Shown here: positions 1 through 6,458 of the stretch, piece after piece
Numbering within the stretch: position 1 is the stretch's first letter
Layout of the letters: the number at the start of each line of letters is the position of its first letter
NCBI GenBank assembly: GCA_945224895.1
Contig: CALYNW010000037.1
Location: 1-7,837 of the forward strand
Origin: an uncultured Clostridia bacterium
GTDB taxonomy: Bacteria > Bacillota > Clostridia > Oscillospirales > Acutalibacteraceae
Direction of reading: 5' to 3'
DNA length: 7,837 nucleotides
Made by a program: the position numbers and the translations under genes
The notes under the pieces: model-generated
Seen by the model: the letters and a program-made list of their open reading frames with translations, nothing else
Told to the model about the DNA's origin: nothing
Databases searched by the model: none

Positions 1-1169
1 CTTAATTCGGGATAATCCTCAGCCGTAAGATTTAGCGAATTTGAAAATTGCTCTTGCCGATTTTCAAGTTCCTCCTCGCTGACTGATTTTTTCATTACAG
101 CAAAATCCTTTGCGTTTATTATGCCGTCGGGTATATAGTCACAGGTGCATATTTCAATAGGCGTTTGACTGTAATCTTTATTCTCAAGTGACGAGGTTGT
201 TATATAAACCTTTCTGTCAAGGGCATTTTCGGCACTGACAATATAGTCATTTTTACCTGAAGCGGAATAAAACGAGAATGTACCGTAGCGGTCGGTTTCG
301 GCAACAACCGAATTTGATTTGATTATCTTAGCATCTTCAACAGGATTTCCCGATAGGTCCACAACTCTTCCCGTTACGCTGAACCGTGCCGTAGTTGTTA
401 TTCTTACATTAATTTGAGTGGACTTATCCAAAACCTTAACTGTAAGAATGTTTCCTTGATAATTTGCGTCAGAGTCGGGATACCAGTGCTGTTCGGCTTG
501 GTTATGATTATAAATTATGCTATAGCCGTCGATAGACTCCTGACCTGTTGCAGATGAGGAGGTGCCGTCTGTGTAATAAACAGTAACTCTTGTGTTGGCA
601 ACGATTTTTGAAATATTGTAGTAATAATATGAATTGCCGTCGTTGTCATATTCCCAGCTGCCGTCTGTTAATGCCTCAAGGGCGACGTTACATTCAGCCT
701 CAATTCTGTCTATCGAATAATCGTAGCTGTCACAGCGAAGCTTTACCTTCATTGTGCCTGTTACACGTGATTCCGAAAGATACCAGCCTGCGGCAAAATA
801 ATATTTTACGCCTTCTTCAAGGTGGTACGTCAGGCAGAACTGACGGCTGTTGTGACCGTTTTCAATATAATTCGGATCGCTGTTTGAATATGCAAGCTGA
901 ACATACTGCTTTGTATTTGAAGCACTGTCATATTCCTTTATGAAAAGATAGGCTTCGCTTGCAGGGGTATTGTAGGAAAGAAAAGAGTATGTACCTGAAG
1001 CCTCGGGAGTAAATGAAAACCAAGCCAAATCGTCCTCACCGTCGATTTCATATTGAAAATCTCCGTCAAGCACAAGCTCCTGTATCTTTCCGTAAGCATT
1101 GAATGAAAGGGCAAGGCAGGAGACCGCCAATATAACAGCCATTAATAATGATAATATTTTTTTATTCAT
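1..1169 (-). CDS. Secreted modular protein with PPC-like, Ig-like and dockerin-like parts (C-terminus beyond window)
   Basis: This frame is open from an ATG at 1169 to the left edge, giving 389 residues with no stop, so the C-terminus is missing. The start is supported by a GGGAGG site 6 bases upstream and by an immediate signal peptide (MNKKILSLLM, hydrophobic to about residue 23, likely cleaved after AYG at 27). Residues 30-145 look like a PPC-type beta domain ('AWFSFTPEASGTYSF', then 'LEEGVKYYFAAGWY'). Residues 148-258 look like a bacterial Ig-like domain ('TRVTVYYTDGTSS'). Residues 262-338 resemble a carboxypeptidase regulatory-like beta domain ('VTGRVVDLSGNPVEDAKI'). Residues 344-355 form a dockerin-like loop, DYIPDGIINAKD. 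No catalytic domain is visible, so an adhesion, scaffold or accessory role is inferred. The gene lies 28 bases after the CotH gene and is probably cotranscribed with it. Domain names rest on sequence style and not on a profile search; the extracellular location is the safest part. Confidence 0.85.
   Translation of the reverse strand, partial: MNKKILSLLMAVILAVSCLALSFNAYGKIQELVLDGDFQYEIDGEDDLAWFSFTPEASGTYSFLSYNTPASEAYLFIKEYDSASNTKQYVQLAYSNSDPNYIENGHNSRQFCLTYHLEEGVKYYFAAGWYLSESRVTGTMKVKLRCDSYDYSIDRIEAECNVALEALTDGSWEYDNDGNSYYYYNISKIVANTRVTVYYTDGTSSSATGQESIDGYSIIYNHNQAEQHWYPDSDANYQGNILTVKVLDKSTQINVRITTTARFSVTGRVVDLSGNPVEDAKIIKSNSVVAETDRYGTFSFYSASGKNDYIVSAENALDRKVYITTSSLENKDYSQTPIEICTCDYIPDGIINAKDFAVMKKSVSEEELENRQEQFSNSLNLTAEDYPEL
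3..140 (-). other. Dockerin-like segment of the downstream protein (cut by window edge)
   Basis: Residues 344-389 of the left-most gene. The loop DYIPDGIINAKD is followed by 'FAVMKKSV' and then 'QFSNSLN', matching the order of elements at the end of the CotH protein. Loop position 3 is Ile in place of the usual Asn or Asp, so calcium binding may be weakened. No second loop appears in the 34 residues visible after the first, but the window ends before the stop codon. Confidence 0.65.
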
Positions 1170-1175
1170 ATCCTG

Positions 1176-1182
1176 CCTCCCT
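1176..1182 (-). promoter_or_regulatory. Ribosome binding site of the left-most gene
   Basis: AGGGAGG on the minus strand, 6 bases before the ATG at 1169, within the 28-base gap after the CotH gene stop. No hairpin followed by a T-run is seen in this gap, so read-through from the CotH gene is expected. Confidence 0.8.
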
Positions 1183-1197
1183 CTCTGTTATTTTTAT

Positions 1198-4100
1198 TTA
1201 CTGATAAACAAATTCCGAAGTTTTTGTGTTGATGAAATTACTGAAGAATTGCTTGCTTGAGTCATATTTGCTGTCCTTGTTAATAACGGCGTAGTCCTTA
1301 GCATTAATAATGCCGTCATTATTTACGTCAAATACGAGAACAGGAATATTGATATCCTCGTCGGTGGCATTTGCTACTGAAACAGTTCTTTCAACAACAG
1401 AGCTTCCCTTTACGGTTATGGTATACGCCTTTCCCTTTGCAACCTCAAATGTAACCGTGCCGTTTGAATCTGTTGTACCTTTGAGTGCACCGTTTACATA
1501 TACCTGAGCACCCTCAAAGCCGATTGTGCCTGCCGTAGCAGTCTTTGACTCAAGAACCGTAGCAGTTACATTTACTGTGGCGGCAGTAGGAGTACCGCTG
1601 AGCTCAATGCCGTTAATTCCCGTATTACCCTTTGTAACAAGCTCAAGCTCTGTACCGTCAACGCTTTCACCACCGTTGATAAATACCTTGATGTAAAGCT
1701 TTTCCTGATTACTGCATTCAGCAGGAAGGGGAAGATTACCGTAGGTTTCAACTGTGTCTGTTGAAGCGTCATTGCTGATTGCTCTTGCGTTAGAGCTTTC
1801 AACATAGGTGTAGGATGTACCGTTTGTACTGTATGCAATACCCCAGTCTCTCGGTCCCTTGTTTGAGCTTAACTGGTCGAGGTTAAGGGTGACATTGTAA
1901 AATCCTGCTGTGCTTGTTTCGATAAGCCAGTAGCCGTTACCGTCAGGATTATTGAGCTTCTTGGTTGCGGTAAATACATTAGTAGCATCCCACGAAACCT
2001 TTGCACCGTAGGTATTTGTGTATGAAAGAATTGCTTTATCGGTTGCATTCGGATACATTGAAAGAGTACCGCTGTTTGCACCGCTTGAATTTGATACTGA
2101 TGTAAAGTCAGAGCTTACATAGTCAGAGAACAGCTTTGTTGTATCGTTATAATTAAACTTGGTAATTGTATCGCCCTTGTAGTAATAGGTTGCGGTATTT
2201 ACGATACTGCTTTCCTCATCCTCTTCAACCCAAACAAGAACTCTGTAAGGACTTTGCTTTGTTTCGTTAAAGCCTGTTACTGTTGAAAGCTGAATTCCCG
2301 TAGCAGGATAAGTACCGCTTTGAACAAGACTGTTATTTACATCATATACCATATACTGCATTGGCATATTGTCAGGACTGATATACTGGATAACGCCTGT
2401 TGCACCGAAGTAGCAGGTGGATTTATTTGTGTACGGCATTTTATATGTGCCGTTGTCCTCACCGGAGATAATTACGTCATTTACATAAAGGTTGCCCTTT
2501 GAAGCGTTATTGTGAAGTGCGGAGCCGTCAAAGGCAAGATTTTCGGTTGTAGCAAGTCTTATGTAAAGAGCCTTCTGATTATTGCAGGCTGACGGTAATG
2601 ATACTGTCATAAACAGCTGTTCAAGTGTTGCATTTGCAGTCAGCGCAACATTTGACTGAACATTGTAGAAGGTTGAGCCGTCCGTACTGTACTGGAGCGT
2701 TACACTCTTAGGTCCCTGTGCAGTTGTGTATGCCTTACAGGTGAAGCTTACGTTATCATAGCCTGCTGTACTTACCTTATAGGTAAAGCCTGAATTCTCG
2801 CCCCAAAGTGCTCCGTCATCAGGTGAAATACAGAAGGATTTGTTATCATCTCTCCAAAGGGGAACGTACTGAACCTTTCCGTCAGTCTGTGCGGTCATTT
2901 TACCGCTTTCGCCGTAAACACCGCCTGTCGATGCTACGGCACCGTTTGTAACCTCTGTACTGTAGGTGTCATAGCTAAAGTTGTTGATGTCAACACCGCC
3001 GAAGGTGAAGGCTGATGTTACGCTTTGGCTGACGATATCGTTGAATTTTGAATATGCGGTAATTGATACGGTATCGCCTATCTTCGCAGTCTTTGAATCA
3101 AACGGATTGAACTCTGCCGTATAAAGCACAGGCTCTCCGCCGTCTATACTGTAGTATACATCTGCACCGCCGTTATTATCGGCAATATTAATCATACTGT
3201 CGCTGAAGATTACAGAGCCGGTGTCAGGTGTGATGGTAGGCTCATAAAGGCTTGTAACAACGCTTAATGATGAGCCTGTAATTTTTACGTTATTGACTGC
3301 GGCGTCACCGCTAAGCTGATTGACAATAGCGTTTACACCGTTAATGGCGATATCGTTACAAACAACCATTCTGATGTAAACTGTCCTCTGATTGTAGCAT
3401 GCCTCAGGCAAAGCAACGTTGTCAAAGGCAAGCCCCATAGTCTTATTTGCGAGAATTGAATATGAGGCACCTTCAATGTCTGTGTATGTTGTTCCGTCTA
3501 TACTGTACTGAAGCTTCCAATCTCTCGGAGCCTTCTTTGTACCGCCCAGCTTAGCTGAGAATTTAACATTTTCATAGCCTGCTGTGGAAATTACGGCTTC
3601 AAAGTAAGGATATGTACCCCAAGCAAGCAAATCTGTTTTAGATGTACCCATAACAGGTGCTTGGTCGGGAGATACGGAGCCGTCGGTGTTTACATATAAG
3701 TCAGCAGTTCCGGACCATTTTATCTTTGCATTGTCGGTTGCGTTTACAGATGCGTAAAGATTTGATGTGCTCTGATTTTCACCGCCTGTTGCAAGATAAT
3801 AGAAATCTGTACCGTTGGGGTCTGCCGTAGCAAGTGCTGTTGCATCAACTGAATAGTCATAGCTCCATTCGGCAATGGTTTTTGTATAGCCTGTTGGTCT
3901 TGTTCCTGAAAGAATGTTACACTCATTTGAGGTTATAGTGCCTGTAAGGTTACTGCCGTCGCCTGTTGCCTTAACCGTTATTACAGAGCCTACATCGTCT
4001 GATGTTGTTACGTAGGTTTGATTTGTTGCACCGCTGATTTCGGCACCGTTTCTGTACCACTGATACGTAACAGGACTTGTGTTTTCCTTACCTGTACTGT

Positions 4101-6441
4101 TTCTTACAAGTGAAGCAGAAAGCTCTATATCGCTGTATGCGTTTTCCTCAATGGAAAGAGTGTAATTTGTAGATAGAGCCACAGAGCCAATTTTGAAGGT
4201 CTTTGATACTGAGCCTGTATATTGACCGAAGCCTGTTGCTGTGATTGTGGCTGTTCCTGCGTCAATGTTGTTTTCGTATGAAAGTGTGTAGTCATATTCA
4301 GGGTCAAGCGTAACAGTACCTGTTCCCGAAACGAACAATGAAACTGTGGGTGAAGGAGTAATCTCCTCGCCTGTGTAAGACTGCTCGTAGATAGTGCCGA
4401 TTGTTGCGGATGAAATATCTGTTTTTGTTACCTGCTGGTCAATCCAGGTTTGACGCTCTGAAAACCAAGTGTTGATTCCGCTTATTACACTTGCGGAGTC
4501 ATATACACCGCTGTTTGTATCATATCTGAGAGCGTCCATAGCACCGCTCTTTGCAACAGTGTTTACATAGTATTCGGTTGGCTTAAGTATGCCTTTTTCG
4601 TCAGTTGCCTTGCCCTGAAGAATGTCAACGGCAGGATTGATATATTTGTACCAATACTTTTCAGCCATTGTCCAAAAATCGGAGCAGTTTGTAGCAAGTG
4701 CGGCATAAAAGTTAAGTGGAGATTCAGTGTCGCTTTTATAATTCGTAGTGCTGTCATCACTTCTCCAGCGGTAGATACGTGCATTCTTTGTATACCAGCC
4801 GTCGCTTGATGTCCAGCTGTATCCCCAACGAGAACCGTTTTGATTATAGCCGATGGAGTTATCCATATCCCACATAGGACCTGCGTAAAGCTTTGAATCA
4901 ACTGCGTCTGAGTCCTTGAAGAAATATGTTGATGATGTGGAGGAGTCCATATTCTTGAAGAACTCCTGAGTCCAGTAATATCTTACTGCTGAATCAGCAT
5001 CGAGAAGGTCGCTCCATTTTTTGCCCTGATACTGTGTTGCAGGAGCAGGGTTTGTTATTGATCTTGAGCCTTGCGGTATTTCTGTAAGAGCCGAAAGCCC
5101 TGAGCAATTTGTAGTTTTGCTTGTGCTTGGAACTACACCGCTGTTGTAAACAGATGAGCCTAAAGCATAAAGCAAATCATAGCTGTATGATACCATATTA
5201 CTTGAGGCATAGTCCGCATTTTTTATAACCCAGCCTTGTCTGTTATATGCACAGAAGCCGGCATTTTCATTAATCCATCTATTACTAATCTCCAATTCGT
5301 AGAGATAACCGCCTGTATAGTCGGTAGGATCCTTTAAGCTTGGAGAAGATTTGTATGCTCCTACAGTATGACCTGTAAAATCTTTTCCTGCAATACCTGA
5401 GGTTTTTCCTGTTGTTTCAACGGCTGTTCCTGTCAAATCGGCAGGTATAACTGCACCTGTTGCAGCGTCTGTTGTGCCGTTTGCTATTTCAAGATTTTCA
5501 AAGGCGTCTGAAATATCAAGTCTGTTTGTCTTAATTTCCACTCTTTCTGAAAGCTGATATGAACCGATATACTGCTGATTTACATAAAGGTCAACAGGCT
5601 TACAGATTGGCTGATATTTAATGCCGATGTATTTCGCAAAATCGTATGTAAGCTGGTTTTTAATAAGTGTGTTATCACCTGAGTTAGCAAGAAGACACCA
5701 TTTTTTTGCGGCACCCATACCTAAAAGAGATGTTGACTTGTTAAGTTTAATATTGTAAGGCTTTTTAATACTACCCTCAGACCAAGTACCGTTACCACGT
5801 CCGTTCATTTTATCCATAATGCCGTGGTAATCAACCTCACCCTTTGAGTTGACAACCAAAATTGTACCTGATTCCCAAGCACTGTGGTCAGAGCTGCTGT
5901 TTATGGTTGAAAGAGAGCCTGATGCTGTATCAATATATACTGTGCCTACATCACCGCTCTTAATAGCAGTTACGTTGTAGCTTTTGGAATTGATTTTAAG
6001 AGATACTGTTCTTGGAATTCCACCCTCGTTAATGTCAGCGAAAACGTCTGTCGGAACACCGCTTGTAATTGCTACATCGTCAATAGTTACAGTTGAGTCT
6101 GCCGAAAACCAGAACTTCATTGCTGATAAATCGGCAGTAGAAGGGAAGAACCAGTAATAATTTCTTGTTCCCTCTATTATACCAATGTTTCCACTTGTGC
6201 TTGATGACCTTGAATAAGGCTTAATTCCGCCTAAGGTAGCCAGCTTGTCACCTGCGTTGAAGCTGTCGATTTCCGCCTGACTGAGTACATTTTGCGGGTC
6301 AGCCCAAACGGCTAAGCTGTATTTTTCAACCTCAACAGGTGAGCTGGCAGCTGACGCAGTAATAGGCATTATCAAAAGCGTTGACGTCAGAATTGTCAGC
6401 GTCACGAGGATTGCCGTGAATTTTTTAAATATTCTTTTCAT
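1198..6441 (-). CDS. Secreted multimodular CotH-type kinase with dockerin-like C-terminus (1747 aa)
   Basis: A complete gene with ATG at 6441 and TAA at 1198-1200. An AAGGGG site lies 8 bases before the start, and the product opens with a signal peptide (MKRIFKKF, hydrophobic to about 28, likely cleaved after ASA at 31). Order: unassigned beta-rich region 35-165; CotH kinase about 166-670 (GRGNGTW 214-220, KKPY 226-229, WCLLANSGDNTLIKN 248-262, GPMWDMD 521-527); Ig-like repeat 686-751 ('NIDAGTATITATGFGQYTG'); second Ig-like domain 752-846 ('YQWYRNGAEISGAT'); three diverged modules at about 856-1056, 1152-1327 and 1426-1616; a chitobiase-C-terminal-like domain 1065-1147 ('ADVYYSIDGGEP'); a carboxypeptidase-regulatory-like domain 1620-1700; and one dockerin-like loop, DVNNDGIINAKD, at 1705-1716. 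Bacillus CotH is an atypical ATP-dependent protein kinase acting on spore coat proteins; CotH domains also occur in cellulosome-type secreted proteins, which this architecture resembles far more than a coat protein. The substrate is unknown. The gene lies 17 bases after the beta-helix gene. No LPXTG motif or C-terminal membrane segment is present. Confidence 0.95.
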   Translation of the reverse strand: MKRIFKKFTAILVTLTILTSTLLIMPITASAASSPVEVEKYSLAVWADPQNVLSQAEIDSFNAGDKLATLGGIKPYSRSSSTSGNIGIIEGTRNYYWFFPSTADLSAMKFWFSADSTVTIDDVAITSGVPTDVFADINEGGIPRTVSLKINSKSYNVTAIKSGDVGTVYIDTASGSLSTINSSSDHSAWESGTILVVNSKGEVDYHGIMDKMNGRGNGTWSEGSIKKPYNIKLNKSTSLLGMGAAKKWCLLANSGDNTLIKNQLTYDFAKYIGIKYQPICKPVDLYVNQQYIGSYQLSERVEIKTNRLDISDAFENLEIANGTTDAATGAVIPADLTGTAVETTGKTSGIAGKDFTGHTVGAYKSSPSLKDPTDYTGGYLYELEISNRWINENAGFCAYNRQGWVIKNADYASSNMVSYSYDLLYALGSSVYNSGVVPSTSKTTNCSGLSALTEIPQGSRSITNPAPATQYQGKKWSDLLDADSAVRYYWTQEFFKNMDSSTSSTYFFKDSDAVDSKLYAGPMWDMDNSIGYNQNGSRWGYSWTSSDGWYTKNARIYRWRSDDSTTNYKSDTESPLNFYAALATNCSDFWTMAEKYWYKYINPAVDILQGKATDEKGILKPTEYYVNTVAKSGAMDALRYDTNSGVYDSASVISGINTWFSERQTWIDQQVTKTDISSATIGTIYEQSYTGEEITPSPTVSLFVSGTGTVTLDPEYDYTLSYENNIDAGTATITATGFGQYTGSVSKTFKIGSVALSTNYTLSIEENAYSDIELSASLVRNSTGKENTSPVTYQWYRNGAEISGATNQTYVTTSDDVGSVITVKATGDGSNLTGTITSNECNILSGTRPTGYTKTIAEWSYDYSVDATALATADPNGTDFYYLATGGENQSTSNLYASVNATDNAKIKWSGTADLYVNTDGSVSPDQAPVMGTSKTDLLAWGTYPYFEAVISTAGYENVKFSAKLGGTKKAPRDWKLQYSIDGTTYTDIEGASYSILANKTMGLAFDNVALPEACYNQRTVYIRMVVCNDIAINGVNAIVNQLSGDAAVNNVKITGSSLSVVTSLYEPTITPDTGSVIFSDSMINIADNNGGADVYYSIDGGEPVLYTAEFNPFDSKTAKIGDTVSITAYSKFNDIVSQSVTSAFTFGGVDINNFSYDTYSTEVTNGAVASTGGVYGESGKMTAQTDGKVQYVPLWRDDNKSFCISPDDGALWGENSGFTYKVSTAGYDNVSFTCKAYTTAQGPKSVTLQYSTDGSTFYNVQSNVALTANATLEQLFMTVSLPSACNNQKALYIRLATTENLAFDGSALHNNASKGNLYVNDVIISGEDNGTYKMPYTNKSTCYFGATGVIQYISPDNMPMQYMVYDVNNSLVQSGTYPATGIQLSTVTGFNETKQSPYRVLVWVEEDEESSIVNTATYYYKGDTITKFNYNDTTKLFSDYVSSDFTSVSNSSGANSGTLSMYPNATDKAILSYTNTYGAKVSWDATNVFTATKKLNNPDGNGYWLIETSTAGFYNVTLNLDQLSSNKGPRDWGIAYSTNGTSYTYVESSNARAISNDASTDTVETYGNLPLPAECSNQEKLYIKVFINGGESVDGTELELVTKGNTGINGIELSGTPTAATVNVTATVLESKTATAGTIGFEGAQVYVNGALKGTTDSNGTVTFEVAKGKAYTITVKGSSVVERTVSVANATDEDINIPVLVFDVNNDGIINAKDYAVINKDSKYDSSKQFFSNFINTKTSEFVYQ
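1201..1329 (-). other. Single-loop dockerin-like C-terminus of the CotH protein
   Basis: Residues 1705-1747. DVNNDGIINAKD has every usual calcium-ligand position of a type I dockerin loop (D1, N3, D5, N9, D12) and is followed by a helix-like 'YAVINKD'. The protein ends 31 residues after the loop with no second loop, whereas classical type I dockerins carry two. A 'QFFSNFIN' stretch near the end is echoed in the downstream gene product. Confidence 0.75.
1594..2166 (-). repeat. Protein module copy C of three
   Basis: Residues about 1426-1616. It starts 'ITKFNYND' and shares 'TSTAGFYNVTLNLDQ', 'GPRDWGIAYSTNGTSYTYV', 'LPAECSNQEKLYIKV' and 'INGIELSG' with the other copies. It is followed directly by the carboxypeptidase-regulatory-like domain. 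Confidence 0.8.
2461..2988 (-). repeat. Protein module copy B of three
   Basis: Residues about 1152-1327. It starts 'INNFSYDTY' and shares 'VSTAGYDNVSFTCKA', 'GPKSVTLQYSTDGSTFYNV', 'LPSACNNQKALYIRL' and 'VNDVIISG' with copies A and C. It is the shortest copy, with a reduced N-terminal segment. It is separated from copy A by the chitobiase-C-terminal-like domain. Confidence 0.8.
3274..3876 (-). repeat. Protein module copy A of three
   Basis: Residues about 856-1056 of the CotH protein. It starts 'IAEWSYDY' and contains the core shared by all three copies: 'ISTAGYENVKFSAKL', 'PRDWKLQYSIDGTTYTDI', 'LPEACYNQRTVYIRM' and a closing 'VNNVKITG'. The strand pattern suggests a beta-sandwich of the sort common in secreted Firmicute proteins, perhaps carbohydrate-binding. 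The copies are diverged at DNA level, so the duplication is old. Confidence 0.8.
4432..5946 (-). other. CotH kinase domain
   Basis: Encodes residues about 166-670 of the large protein. The order of motifs matches the CotH family (PF08757): 'GRGNGTW' and 'KKPYNIKL' in the N-lobe, 'WCLLANSGDNTLIKN', 'YIGSYQLSERVE', 'GGYLYELE', 'EFFKNMD', 'GPMWDMDNSIG' and a closing 'WFSERQTWIDQQV' helix. The basic residues of KKPY and the WD-x-D acidic pair are the likely ATP- and metal-binding positions by analogy with characterised CotH kinases. All main motifs are intact, so activity is plausible. At about 500 residues the domain is longer than usual because of Gly/Ser/Thr-rich insertions at about 311-375 and 432-472. 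Confidence 0.92.
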
Positions 6442-6449
6442 AGTTTATA

Positions 6450-6455
6450 CCCCTT
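6450..6455 (-). promoter_or_regulatory. Ribosome binding site of the CotH gene
   Basis: AAGGGG on the minus strand, 8 bases before the ATG at 6441. It sits in the 17-base gap after the beta-helix gene stop, which fixes the start and supports translation from a shared transcript. Confidence 0.75.
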
Positions 6456-6458
6456 GTT

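Noticed and set aside
590..943. Plus-strand open frame of 117 codons
   Set aside because: It lies wholly inside the left-most minus-strand gene, has a Cys/His/Arg-rich composition with no domain pattern, and has no convincing ribosome site. It is an antisense shadow.
1116..1118. Cys18 of the left-most protein as a lipoprotein attachment site
   Set aside because: The preceding residues are A-V-S and not the usual L-x-[GA] lipobox, and the Cys sits inside the hydrophobic core with more hydrophobic residues after it; an ordinary signal peptide fits better.
1170..1197. Terminator or promoter between the CotH gene and the left-most gene
   Set aside because: The 28-base gap is fully accounted for by an A-rich leader and a ribosome site; no inverted repeat with a T-run and no paired -35/-10 elements can be seen.
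4432..5946. Reading the CotH domain as evidence for a spore coat protein
   Set aside because: The protein has a signal peptide, multiple extracellular modules and a dockerin-like end, none of which fit a spore coat protein made in the mother cell cytoplasm.
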